A DNA stretch of 64,000 nt from assembly GCA_943371025.1 (NCBI GenBank), contig CALRTC020000008.1:62001-126000 (forward strand), given 5' to 3'. The notes below the pieces were generated by a model. The model did no database searches. It was given only the letters and a program-made list of their open reading frames with translations, and was not told the origin of the DNA. Positions 43,127 through 51,674 of the stretch are shown here, piece by piece; within the stretch, counting starts at the first letter, position 1, and each line of letters opens with the position of its first letter. The DNA is from Niveispirillum sp943371025 (GTDB lineage Bacteria > Pseudomonadota > Alphaproteobacteria > Azospirillales > Azospirillaceae). Position numbers and translations under genes: made by a program.

Positions 43127-43366
43127 GGGCTTTCCCTGGAAATCCGCACGTCCGCGCCCCACCTGTGGGCAGAGGCGCATGACGGCACTTGCTGCTGAAC
43201 AGGCGATGGCATACCGTGCCGGAAACTGTTCGTCATCTGCTGCTTGCTTCTGGCTCTGATGCCGGCGGTGGGCTGTGGCCTGAACCCTCCCCTCCCGGTT
43301 GGGGTGGTTCTTCAAAATAAATTCCGGGATGGCTAATTTTAACAACACATTCTTCAGAGGAATGAG

Positions 43367-43999
43367 ATGGCTCGAAAGATATTTTACCAGCAGGAACGGC
43401 TGGCCATGTTCATCGATGGCGCCAATCTGTACGCCGCGGCTCGTTCTCTTGGTTTCGATATTGATTACAAGCGTCTTCTGGAACTTTTCGCCGCAGAGGG
43501 CCGGTTGATCCGGGCCTTCTATTACACCGCCCTGGTCGAAGATCAGGAATATTCGCCGATCCGTCCGCTGGTCGACTGGCTGGACTATAACGGCTACACC
43601 ATGGTCACGAAGCCGACCAAGGAATTCACCGATGCCTCTGGTCGCCGCAAGATCAAGGGCAACATGGACATCGAACTCGCCATCGACGTGATGGAGATGG
43701 CGGAGAATGTTGACCACATCCTGCTCTTCTCCGGTGATGGCGATTTCCGTCGCCTGGTGGAAGCCGTGCAGCGCAAGGGCGTGCGCGTCACCGTGATCAG
43801 CACCGTGCGCTCCACCCCGCCCATGGTGGCCGACGAACTGCGCCGCCAGGCCGACAATTTCCTGGAACTGCAGGACCTAGCTCCCAGCATCCAGCGCAGC
43901 CACGGCAACCGTTACCAGCAATCGCCGCTGGTCCATGACCACGCCACCCACGACGACCACCTGCCGCAGCCGGATCAGCATCCCGAACAGGGCGAATGA
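43367..43999 (+). CDS. NYN domain protein (LabA/DUF88 family)
   Basis: A 210-residue protein. The PIN-like NYN nuclease fold shows AMFIDGANLYAAARSLG, GNMDIELAIDVMEMA and ILLFSGDGDFRRLVEAVQ, with the expected acidic residues. The C-terminal 35 residues are His/Gln/Asp-rich and probably disordered. Members are thought to be RNases involved in RNA processing. AGAGGAA precedes ATG 43367, and a strong terminator follows. Confidence 0.9.
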   Translation: MARKIFYQQERLAMFIDGANLYAAARSLGFDIDYKRLLELFAAEGRLIRAFYYTALVEDQEYSPIRPLVDWLDYNGYTMVTKPTKEFTDASGRRKIKGNMDIELAIDVMEMAENVDHILLFSGDGDFRRLVEAVQRKGVRVTVISTVRSTPPMVADELRRQADNFLELQDLAPSIQRSHGNRYQQSPLVHDHATHDDHLPQPDQHPEQGE

Positions 44000-44025
44000 G
44001 GCCGGATGCCGATAGGCATCATGGG

Positions 44026-44062
44026 AAAGGGGGATGGTCTCGGCCGTCCCCCTTTTATTTTT
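44026..44062 (+). terminator. Intrinsic terminator of NYN gene
   Basis: A 12-bp stem with one G-T pair (44026-44037 with 44044-44055) and a 6-base loop is followed by TATTTTT, 27 bp after the stop codon. Confidence 0.88.
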
Positions 44063-44069
44063 GGCCCCA

Positions 44070-44474
44070 TCACCCCGGCATATTGAACTGGATCAGGCTG
44101 ATGGCCGCCCCGGTGGGGTCCTTGATGACGGTCATGCGGCCCACTTCGGGAATGTCAAAGGGCGGCACGCAGATCTGGCCGCCCAGGTCCACCACCTTGG
44201 CGGCGCTGGCCTCCACATCCGCCACATTGATGTAGGACATCCAGTGGGGTGGGATGCCGTCCCACATCGGACCTTCCATCTTCAGCATGCCGCCGAACTG
44301 ATGGTCGCCATTGTGACACAGGGTGTAGGTTCCCATCGCCCCCATGTCCTTCTTGGTGAAGGTCCAGCCCAGCAGGGCGCCGAAAAAGGCCGATGCCCGC
44401 TCCGGATCGGGCGTGTTCAGTTCCTGCCAAACAAAGCTGCCAAAGGGCGGCATGGCCATGGGCGCATCCGACAT
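44070..44474 (-). CDS. VOC family (glyoxalase/bleomycin-resistance-like) protein
   Basis: A 134-residue vicinal-oxygen-chelate protein. The N-terminal FGSFVWQELNTPDPERASAF and FFGALLGW, together with the C-terminal VIKDPTGAAISLIQF, are characteristic. It may be a metalloenzyme or a metal-free binding protein; the substrate is unknown. The start is ATG 44474. The NYN terminator lies just beyond its end and separates the two convergent genes. Confidence 0.87.
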   Translation of the reverse strand: MSDAPMAMPPFGSFVWQELNTPDPERASAFFGALLGWTFTKKDMGAMGTYTLCHNGDHQFGGMLKMEGPMWDGIPPHWMSYINVADVEASAAKVVDLGGQICVPPFDIPEVGRMTVIKDPTGAAISLIQFNMPG

Positions 44475-44606
44475 CCCCCGTCTCCCCTTCTTCAGTCCCC
44501 CACCCCGCGCGGGGTGGTCGAGAGGAAGAAGTGTGGCAAGGCACCGTGCCCTTGTCCCATGAATTTTCGACGTCCGGACAGGCCCGGCGAATGCCATGAA
44601 CGATGT

Positions 44607-44807
44607 TCAGGCAATGATGTCAGGCACAAGCTGGCTTTCCAGCCGGGCGATCATGTCCTTCAGCAGAAGCTTACGCTTCTTCAGTCGCTGAATCTGAAGC
44701 TGGTCGACAGGAAACTGGATCGTCAACCGCTGGATGACGTCGTCCATATCGCGATGCTCCGTTCTCAGAGCTGCGAGCTTTTCCTTCAACAGGTGCTGGT
44801 CGTTCAT
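44607..44807 (-). CDS. DUF465 (YdcH-like) small coiled-coil protein
   Basis: A 66-residue helical protein. It shows LKEKLAALRTEHRDMDDVI and IQRLKKRKLLLKDMIARLE, which match DUF465/YdcH. Function is unknown; the family is very common in proteobacteria. The start is ATG 44807. Confidence 0.88.
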   Translation of the reverse strand: MNDQHLLKEKLAALRTEHRDMDDVIQRLTIQFPVDQLQIQRLKKRKLLLKDMIARLESQLVPDIIA

Positions 44808-44914
44808 CGGGTTCCGCGTCGCACACCTTGTCCCAGGCGCTCCAACGCCCGGGCGCATCCATACCACAAAAACCGCGCGCCGTGGGGCACGCAATTTTCA
44901 AGCATCGGACTTGG

Positions 44915-45478
44915 TCACCGGATGGAGCCGGGCTTGGCCAGAAGGTTGGTCATGTCCGGCTTGCGGATGCCCAGCAGTTCAATGGTGAACAGCAGGGTGG
45001 CGTTGGGCGGGATGCCGCCATCCGGCTGGCCGCGCAGCCCATAGCCCAGATTGCCGGGGATGGCCAGTTCCCACTGCTCGCCCACCCGCATCATGGGCAG
45101 CGCCTCCTGCCAGCCACGCACCACCTTTGATACGGGGAAACTGGCGGGGCGGCCACGGCCATAGGAACTGTCGAATTCCTTGCCGTCGATCAGGACGCCG
45201 CGGTAATTCACCGTCACCTCGTCGGTCAGCAGCGGGCGCGGGGCATTGCCGGCCACACGGCGGACGACCCGGTATTGCAGGCCGCTGGGCGTCACCTGCC
45301 AGCCCGGCTTCTTCTGGTTCTCGACCAGATACTGCATCTGCGGATCGATGCGCGGCATGGACAGCACGTCGCTGACATTACCCTGCGGCGGCTGGGCCGC
45401 CTGCTGGGCACCGGCCGGGGCGGCCAGGGTCAGGGCCATGGCAAACAGGGGAACGACGGTCAGGCGACGGCCGGTCAT
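44915..45478 (-). CDS. Periplasmic FKBP-type peptidyl-prolyl isomerase
   Basis: A 187-residue exported protein. The signal peptide is LTVVPLFAMALTLAAPAGAQ. The FKBP domain contains VTVNYRGVLIDGKEFDSSYG, VVRGWQEALPMMRVGEQWEL and IPPNATLLFTIELLGI. It assists proline isomerisation during protein folding in the periplasm. A second FKBP gene lies just upstream, 89 bp away. The start is ATG 45478. Confidence 0.9.
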   Translation of the reverse strand: MTGRRLTVVPLFAMALTLAAPAGAQQAAQPPQGNVSDVLSMPRIDPQMQYLVENQKKPGWQVTPSGLQYRVVRRVAGNAPRPLLTDEVTVNYRGVLIDGKEFDSSYGRGRPASFPVSKVVRGWQEALPMMRVGEQWELAIPGNLGYGLRGQPDGGIPPNATLLFTIELLGIRKPDMTNLLAKPGSIR

Positions 45479-45567
45479 GTCAACGCTCCGCAATATGACG
45501 GGATTTGATCGCAGCGGGTTACCATGGATCGCGCCGCCGGTCACGCGCCAAGCATGCCGCAGCCCCC

Positions 45568-46059
45568 TCAACCACCGATGCGCGGCCGGGTGAAGGACAG
45601 AAGCTCGACGGTGAAGAACAGGTTGGCCCCCGGCGGCACCTTGCCGCTGCCCGACCCGGCAGCGCCATAGGCGGCACTGGCCGGCACGCCCAATTCCCAG
45701 ACATCCCCCGGCCGCATCAGCGGCACCACCTGCTTCCAACCGCCGATGGTGCGGGTCAGTTGCAGGGCGACGGATTTGCCGGCCGCGCGTGTATCCTCGA
45801 ATACCGTGCCGTTTTCCAGACGTCCCTGGTAATGCAGGCTGGCCGTGTCAATCACGCTGGGGCTGGCACCGTTTGGCGGGCCGGACCGGATGACGCGGTA
45901 CCGTGTCGGCCCGCGTGGGCCCACCTTCCAGCCCTGGCTGTCCAGCCGGTCCAGAAAGGCCTGCTCGGCGAGCGACAGGGCGGGCTGCTGCGCCCCCACC
46001 GCCGCGACCGGCAGCAAGGTCAAGACCGCCGTCAGCCCCAGAAATTCGCGCCGCCTCAT
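45568..46059 (-). CDS. Exported FKBP-type peptidyl-prolyl isomerase-like protein
   Basis: A 163-residue protein starting MRRREFLGLTAVLTLLPVAA, a signal peptide whose twin arginines recall a Tat signal but without a full consensus. The FKBP-like domain shows ASLHYQGRLENGTVFEDT, GGWKQVVPLMRPGDVWELG and PPGANLFFTVELL. Some active-site aromatic residues differ from the neighbouring FKBP, so activity is uncertain. Its ATG overlaps the stop of the upstream DUF4412-like gene by 4 bp. Confidence 0.85.
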   Translation of the reverse strand: MRRREFLGLTAVLTLLPVAAVGAQQPALSLAEQAFLDRLDSQGWKVGPRGPTRYRVIRSGPPNGASPSVIDTASLHYQGRLENGTVFEDTRAAGKSVALQLTRTIGGWKQVVPLMRPGDVWELGVPASAAYGAAGSGSGKVPPGANLFFTVELLSFTRPRIGG

Positions 46060-46712
46060 TTCTTCTCCTGCTTTGCCTTCTTGTCCGCGTCCGCCTGGAA
46101 GGCAGGCGGCGTGCGCCCCTCCAGCGGGTCCAGGGTCATCACCTGCAATCCCGCCGGGACGTCGAACAGGCTCGGGTCCTGGGTCCCGCGCGTGATCGCG
46201 GACAGGGTCATGCTGACGGCCGCCGCCCCCTGCCCGCCGGCGTGGCCTTCCAGCTTCACATAGATGCCATCGGCCGTGGCCCAGACGCGCCCGTCAAAGC
46301 CGCCGCCATCGGGGGCCACATCCTGCACGCGGTAGCGGGTAACCTTTTCGCCAGCCAGGGTCTCCGTCCCCTCCGCTGTGCCCGACAGCCGGGCCAGCAG
46401 GCTGGGCACCAGCCCCACCTCCGGGTCGTTCAGCGGCAATTTCATGGCCATGCGGCTGTCGGGCTGGATGACGGTGGCCTGATTCTGGTCGGGCCGCACG
46501 ATCAGCAGGTTGTTCAGCCCGTCGACCTTGCTTTCCCGCCGCTCCTTGCCATGGTCATGGAACAGCCGCGCCGTCAGGGACACGCCGTCGACCGTCAGGT
46601 CCTGGGATGCCGAAAAAGCGGCATTGGGCGCCGGCAGGGTGTCGGCCAAGGCCGGCAGGGCCAGGCCTGCCCACAGCATCGCAGCGGACAGCATGGTCGG
46701 AAAACGGGACAT
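46056..46712 (-). CDS. Exported DUF4412-like protein
   Basis: A 218-residue protein with a signal peptide (MLSAAMLWAGLALPALA). It shows the beta-rich pattern of DUF4412-type periplasmic proteins (LIVRPDQNQATVIQPDSRMA, YRVQDVAPDGGGFDGRVW). The C-terminus is Lys-rich. The function is unknown; lipoprotein-localisation-like folds are a possibility. It is coupled by a 4-bp overlap to the FKBP gene downstream. Confidence 0.7.
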   Translation of the reverse strand: MSRFPTMLSAAMLWAGLALPALADTLPAPNAAFSASQDLTVDGVSLTARLFHDHGKERRESKVDGLNNLLIVRPDQNQATVIQPDSRMAMKLPLNDPEVGLVPSLLARLSGTAEGTETLAGEKVTRYRVQDVAPDGGGFDGRVWATADGIYVKLEGHAGGQGAAAVSMTLSAITRGTQDPSLFDVPAGLQVMTLDPLEGRTPPAFQADADKKAKQEKK

Positions 46713-46990
46713 AAGGCGGTTACTCCAACACGGGATGGCCAGCAGGATAAGGGCCGGCGGTAGGGCCGGGCAAGCAATGCCGCCATGTTCCTTCCGGCCT
46801 TCGCCACCGGCTTGACCCCTTATACTCAGCAAGAGCATAACGGATAGAGCCGGCCCGGCGCTCATGCGCCGTGAGCCAAGCCGCCGGATGGCGGCGCCCG
46901 GCGATTGAGGGAACACGAAAACTCCCTTGGTCGGTCACGATCAAGGGAGATTGGTATGACGCTTCCAAAGGACCGGCGGGACCAGGTGAC

Positions 46991-48661
46991 ATGACTGATC
47001 AATTGACCATCGCACTGGCGCAGATCAACCCCACCGTGGGGGCGCTGGACGACAATGCCGTCCTGATCCGCGCCGCACGCGCCGAAGCCGCCGCCGCCGG
47101 CGCCGATCTGGTCGTCTATCCCGAACTGTCGGTCTGCGGCTATCCGCCCGAAGATCTGGTGCTGAAGCCCTTCTTCCTGGACAAGGTCGAAGCCACCGTG
47201 CGCGCGCTGGCCGCCGACACGGCCGATGGCGGCCCGGCCCTGCTGGTCGGCGCACCCTGGCGCGTGGACGGACAGCGGCATAATGCGGCCCTGCTGCTGG
47301 ATGGCGGGACCATCGCGGCCGTGCGGCTGAAGCATGACCTGCCCAATTATGGCCCCTTCGATGAAAAACGCGTGTTCAGCGCCGGCCCCCTGCCCGGCCC
47401 GGTGAATTTCCGCGGCGTGCGCCTGGGCGTGCTGGTCTGTGAGGATATGTGGACGGCCGAAGTGGCAGAGACCCTGGCCGAGACGGGGGCCGAGATCCTG
47501 GTTGTGCCCAATGGCAGCCCGTTTGAGATCGACAAGACCAACCGCCGCCTGGAACTGGCCGTGGCGCGGGTAGTGGAAACGGGGCTGCCGCTGATCTATC
47601 TGAACCAGGTGGGCGGGCAGGATGAGTTGGTGTTTGACGGCGCCTCCTTCGTGCTGAACCGCGACCGGTCGCTGGTGGCGCAATTGCCGGCCTTCGCACC
47701 CGCTGTCGCCATCACCCGCTGGACACGCAGCGCCGAAGGCTGGACCGGGGCGTCCGATGCGATGACCCCGCCACCCGATGCCTTGGGCGCCATCTATGGG
47801 GCCATGGTGCTGGGCCTGCGCGATTATGTGCGCAAGAATCGCTTCCCCGGCGTCATCCTGGGCATGTCGGGCGGCATCGATTCGGCCATTTCCGCCGCCG
47901 TGGCGGTCGATGCGCTGGGGGCGGACAAGGTCCATTGCGTCATGATGCCCAGCCCCTATACCAGCCAGGACAGCCTGGATGACGCGGCCGAATGCGCCGG
48001 CCTCTTGGGCTGCCGCATCGACACCATCTCCATCCGCCCGGCCATGGAAGCGTTTGCCGAGATGCTGGCCCCGTCCTTTGCCGGCCAACAGGCCGACATC
48101 ACGGAGGAGAACCTGCAAAGCCGGTCGCGCGGTGTCACCTTGATGGCGCTGTCGAACAAGTTTGGCGGCATGGTCCTGTCCACAGGCAACAAGTCGGAAA
48201 TGTCGGTCGGCTATGCCACGCTCTATGGCGATATGTGCGGCGGCTACAATGTCCTGAAGGATGTCTACAAGACGACCGTCTACAAGCTGTCGCACTGGCG
48301 CAATGCCAACCGGCCCGATGGCGCGCTGGGCCCGACGGGGCAGGTGATTCCCGACCGGATCATCACCAAGGCCCCGACGGCGGAGTTGAAACCCGGCCAG
48401 AAGGACCAGGACACGTTGCCGGAATATGCTGTCCTGGATGATATTCTGGAATGCCTGATCGAACGTGACATGTCGCTGGCGGAGATCCTGGCGCGGGGCC
48501 ATGACGCGGCCACGGTCAACCGGGTCTGGCGCATGCTGGACCGCGCAGAATATAAGCGCCGGCAGGCGCCGCCGGGGGTCAAGATCACGTCGCGGAGTTT
48601 CGGACGCGACCGCCGCTATCCCATCACCAGCGGTCTGCTGTCGCTGCTGCGCGGTGCATAG
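46991..48661 (+). CDS. nadE: NAD+ synthase, glutamine-hydrolysing
   Basis: A 556-residue two-domain enzyme for the last step of NAD synthesis. The N-terminal nitrilase-type glutaminase has the catalytic triad Glu45 (VVYPELSV), Lys114 (RLKHDLPNYG) and Cys150 (VLVCEDMW). The C-terminal synthetase has the P-loop GMSGGIDSAI near residue 292 and STGNKSEMSVGYATLYGD. The start is ATG 46991; an upstream in-frame extension to 46871 is not family-like. Confidence 0.95.
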   Translation: MTDQLTIALAQINPTVGALDDNAVLIRAARAEAAAAGADLVVYPELSVCGYPPEDLVLKPFFLDKVEATVRALAADTADGGPALLVGAPWRVDGQRHNAALLLDGGTIAAVRLKHDLPNYGPFDEKRVFSAGPLPGPVNFRGVRLGVLVCEDMWTAEVAETLAETGAEILVVPNGSPFEIDKTNRRLELAVARVVETGLPLIYLNQVGGQDELVFDGASFVLNRDRSLVAQLPAFAPAVAITRWTRSAEGWTGASDAMTPPPDALGAIYGAMVLGLRDYVRKNRFPGVILGMSGGIDSAISAAVAVDALGADKVHCVMMPSPYTSQDSLDDAAECAGLLGCRIDTISIRPAMEAFAEMLAPSFAGQQADITEENLQSRSRGVTLMALSNKFGGMVLSTGNKSEMSVGYATLYGDMCGGYNVLKDVYKTTVYKLSHWRNANRPDGALGPTGQVIPDRIITKAPTAELKPGQKDQDTLPEYAVLDDILECLIERDMSLAEILARGHDAATVNRVWRMLDRAEYKRRQAPPGVKITSRSFGRDRRYPITSGLLSLLRGA

Positions 48662-48891
48662 GGATAGAATGGCGGAAAAGTTCAGGCCGCTCCGTTTTTG
48701 GACGGCTTGACAAGCACAGGGCCGCCCACCAAAGTGCGGCCGTGTACGCCGATAAGGGTGAACACGATTGGCTTGTCATTTCCGATCGGGTAACCTGAAA
48801 CGGTAGTTTGGTCAGCATTGGCATGTCGTTCGATCGCTGATCAGGAATTAAGCAATTTGCTGGTGCAACACGTTCAGGTGGGGGTTCCGCA

Positions 48892-49275
48892 GTGTCCTTG
48901 AACATTCAGGTGCTGGTTGTCGACGATTACGCGACGATGCGGCGTATCATCAGGAACCTGCTCACCCAGATCGGGTTCACGAAGATCGACGAGGCTGCCG
49001 ACGGCGCCGAAGCGTTGGCCAAGCTGCGCGCCGCGCCGTTCGGTCTGGTGATCTCCGACTGGAACATGGAGCCGATGACCGGCCTGCAGCTTCTGAAGGA
49101 AGTGCGCGCCGATGTGCGTCTGAAGGCCACGCCCTTCATCATGGTGACCGCCGAATCGAAGACGGAAAACGTCATCGCGGCCAAGGAAGCCGGCGTGAAC
49201 AACTACATTGTGAAGCCCTTCAACGCCGACACGCTGAAGAAGAAGATCGAAAGCGTTCTGGGCGCGCTGGGCTGA
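48892..49275 (+). CDS. cheY: Chemotaxis response regulator CheY
   Basis: A 127-residue single receiver domain. The acidic pocket is in VLVVDDYATMRR, the phosphoacceptor aspartate in LVISDWNMEP, the switch threonine in IMVTAESK, and the lysine in YIVKPFNADTL. Phospho-CheY binds the flagellar motor switch. It starts with GTG (48892) behind GGTGGGGG. Immediately downstream is cheZ; the rest of the chemotaxis operon is elsewhere. Confidence 0.93.
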   Translation: MSLNIQVLVVDDYATMRRIIRNLLTQIGFTKIDEAADGAEALAKLRAAPFGLVISDWNMEPMTGLQLLKEVRADVRLKATPFIMVTAESKTENVIAAKEAGVNNYIVKPFNADTLKKKIESVLGALG

Positions 49276-49281
49276 TCGATC

Positions 49282-50154
49282 GTGTCCGAACCGATCTTCG
49301 ATCTGTCCGACCAGGACTATGACGAGATCGAGGACGCGTTGATGTCCAGTCCGCGCGGTCGCGCCTTCTTGCGCGCACGCGACCGGCGGAATCGGGTGGT
49401 GGCGGTGGACGATGTCCGCCGCCTGATCCGCGATCATCGCGAACATCCGGAAGTGGACCCGAAGTCCCATATCAAGGTTCTGCGGCGGGAGCTGCAGGAC
49501 CTTTCTTCGCATATAGCCGAAACGCGGCGGGAAATTGCCGCGCTGAAGCCGGATGACCCGTCCGCCGACCGCATCATGCGGGCGACGGAGGAACTGGACG
49601 CCATCCTGCAATCCACCGAACATGCGACGACGGAGATCCTGAACGGATCGGAGCGCATCCAGTCGGTGGCTGATCGCCTGCGCAAGACCCATCCCGACCT
49701 CGCCCAGATGCTGGATAACGAGGTGACGGAGATCATGACGGCCTGTTCGTTCCAGGACATTACGGGCCAGCGCATGACCAAGGTGGTCAACACGCTGCGC
49801 TATATCGAGCGGCGCGTGCATGCCATGATCCAGATCTGGGGCCTGGAAAACCTGGACGAGGCGGAAATGGCCGCCGCCCTGGCGGATGAACCTCGGGATA
49901 CCCGTCCCGACGCCCATCTGATGCATGGCCCGCCGCTGAAGGGCGCCATCAACCAGGATGCCGTCGACATGCTGCTGACCGGGGGTGCTGCGGCGCGGGC
50001 CGCCGGCGCCGACCCGCTGGCAGTGCAACCCGTTGCCGCCTCTTCCCCGCCACCGCCCCCGCCTGCCCCGCGTGCCGTGGCACCGCCGGAGGATGAGGCG
50101 CCGGCCAGCGGTCCCGTCCTGTCGCAATCGGCCGTGGACGACCTGTTCCCTTAA
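49282..50154 (+). CDS. cheZ: Protein phosphatase CheZ
   Basis: A 290-residue CheY-P phosphatase. The long helical hairpin carries the catalytic motif SFQDITGQRMTKVVNTLRYI, with Asp and Gln as in E. coli CheZ. The C-terminus ends in LSQSAVDDLFP, resembling the CheY-binding tail. A second similar peptide, INQDAVDMLL, is at 223-232, separated by a proline-rich linker. It starts with GTG 49282, six bases after the cheY stop. Confidence 0.9.
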   Translation: MSEPIFDLSDQDYDEIEDALMSSPRGRAFLRARDRRNRVVAVDDVRRLIRDHREHPEVDPKSHIKVLRRELQDLSSHIAETRREIAALKPDDPSADRIMRATEELDAILQSTEHATTEILNGSERIQSVADRLRKTHPDLAQMLDNEVTEIMTACSFQDITGQRMTKVVNTLRYIERRVHAMIQIWGLENLDEAEMAAALADEPRDTRPDAHLMHGPPLKGAINQDAVDMLLTGGAAARAAGADPLAVQPVAASSPPPPPPAPRAVAPPEDEAPASGPVLSQSAVDDLFP

Positions 50155-50843
50155 CCGCAGTCGGGCCGCCTCAGGCTGTCCTGCCAGCGGCTGCGCAGCC
50201 GCACCGGGCGCTCCGGATAGCGTTCGCCGGTAAACTCTGCCCGCACCACGCGGTCGGTACGGAAATGCCGGAAACCGGCCCGCATCTCGCACCAGGCGGC
50301 CAGCATGCGCACATGGTCGAAATAGGCGACCAGCACGGGCCAGACCAGCCGCTCCGTCTCCTGCCCGCGTTCATCGCGATAGATCAGCCGCACCTTGCGC
50401 CCGCCATGGATGGCGGCGCGCAGGGCCACCATGTCGATGGCATCCACCACCCGCTGCGGCCGTGGTGGCGCGACCCCGGCCGGTAGCTGCACCACGGGAC
50501 GCAGATTTTCCGGCACCGATGCCTCGATCTTGGCCATCAGGTCGGCGGCCGCACGGGCCAGCACCGGGTCGCCCTGCCGTGACACCCATTCCGCCCCCAG
50601 CATCGCCACCTCGATCTCGTCCGGGGTCAGCATCAAGGGCGGCATGTCGAATCCGCCTTCCAGCAGATAGCCCACCCCCGCCTCCCCGCGGATGGGCACG
50701 CGTTGGGCCATCAGCGTGGCGATGTCGCGATAGACCGACCGTTTGGACGTTTCCAGTTCCGCCGCGATGGCCTCGGCCGTCACCGGCCGGGGCGACCGGC
50801 GCAATATCTGGATGATCTGGAACAGCCGGTCCGCCCGCCGCAT
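50151..50843 (-). CDS. YafY/WYL-domain transcriptional regulator
   Basis: A 230-residue regulator. The N-terminal HTH_11-type domain is RRADRLFQIIQILRRSPRPV followed by LETSKRSVYRDIATL. The C-terminal WYL domain includes VRLIYRDERGQETERLVWPV. It is divergent from the GST gene (92 bp between starts), a common YafY-target arrangement. Its 3' end overlaps that of convergent cheZ by 4 bp. Confidence 0.9.
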   Translation of the reverse strand: MRRADRLFQIIQILRRSPRPVTAEAIAAELETSKRSVYRDIATLMAQRVPIRGEAGVGYLLEGGFDMPPLMLTPDEIEVAMLGAEWVSRQGDPVLARAAADLMAKIEASVPENLRPVVQLPAGVAPPRPQRVVDAIDMVALRAAIHGGRKVRLIYRDERGQETERLVWPVLVAYFDHVRMLAAWCEMRAGFRHFRTDRVVRAEFTGERYPERPVRLRSRWQDSLRRPDCG

Positions 50844-50935
50844 TTCGCACCCTCGTTCGAAAGACTGCTGACAGTAGGTTGGCAGCAGGGTGGCTGTAAA
50901 CCATGCCGCATCACCGGAACAAACGGAGAATCACG

Positions 50936-51670
50936 ATGATCAAGCTGCATGCTTTCGGCCCCGCCTTCGGCCTGCCCGACCCCAGCCCCTATGTGACCAA
51001 GACGGAGGTGCAGCTGCGCATGGCGGGTCTGGCCTATGAAAAGGTGAAGGGCGACCTGGAAAAGACGCCCAAGCACAAGCTGCCGATCATTGAGGATGAC
51101 GGGCAGATCGTGGCCGACAGCACCTTCATCCGCGCCCATCTGGAAGCCACCCGCGGCATTGACCTGGACGAAGGCCTGTCCTTGCGCGAACGGGCCGAAT
51201 CCTGGGCCATCGAACGGATGCTGGAGGATCATTATTGCTGGGCCATGGTCCATGACCGCTGGATGGATGATGCCAATTTCCAGCGCGGCCCCGCCCTGTT
51301 CTTCCAGGGCGCGCCCGACCATCTGCGCGACGCCATCATCAAGGATGTGCGGGCCCGCGTCGCCGCCAACATGGCCGGCCACGGCATCGGCCGCCACAGC
51401 CCGACCGAACGGCTGGACTTGGCCACCCGCTCGCTGTCGGCCCTGTCGGTGCTGCTGGGCGACCGGCCCTTCGTCATGGGCGACCGGCCGACGGGCGTGG
51501 ACGCGTTTGCTTTTGCCGTCCTGGCCGCCACCCTGACGCCCATCTTCGACACGGCCTTGCATCAGGCCGTCGCCGCCCACGGCAACCTGACCCCTTACGT
51601 CCGCCGCATGGCCGCGCGCTTCTATGCCGACCATGAATGGTGGTGGGACCGGGTGGTGGTGGCGGCTTAA
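50936..51670 (+). CDS. Glutathione S-transferase family protein
   Basis: A 244-residue GST-like protein of the failed-axon-connections/metaxin type. The N-terminal thioredoxin-like part is IKLHAFGPAFGLPDPSPY followed by KLPIIEDDGQIVADSTFI; the C-terminal helical domain includes LLGDRPFVMGDRPTGVDAF. No classical active-site Ser/Cys motif is obvious. The start is ATG 50936 after GGAGA. It is probably controlled by the divergent WYL regulator. Confidence 0.85.
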   Translation: MIKLHAFGPAFGLPDPSPYVTKTEVQLRMAGLAYEKVKGDLEKTPKHKLPIIEDDGQIVADSTFIRAHLEATRGIDLDEGLSLRERAESWAIERMLEDHYCWAMVHDRWMDDANFQRGPALFFQGAPDHLRDAIIKDVRARVAANMAGHGIGRHSPTERLDLATRSLSALSVLLGDRPFVMGDRPTGVDAFAFAVLAATLTPIFDTALHQAVAAHGNLTPYVRRMAARFYADHEWWWDRVVVAA

Positions 51671-51674
51671 GCCT

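Noticed and set aside
46922..46949. 8-bp inverted repeat in the nadE upstream region
   Set aside because: Short, with a 12-base spacer and no promoter alignment or regulator to link it to; probably chance.
46862..48502. Long minus-strand frame opposite nadE
   Set aside because: Shadow of nadE, which has both catalytic domains intact.
48874..50292. Long minus-strand frame across cheY and cheZ
   Set aside because: Antisense shadow; both chemotaxis proteins are unmistakable on the plus strand.
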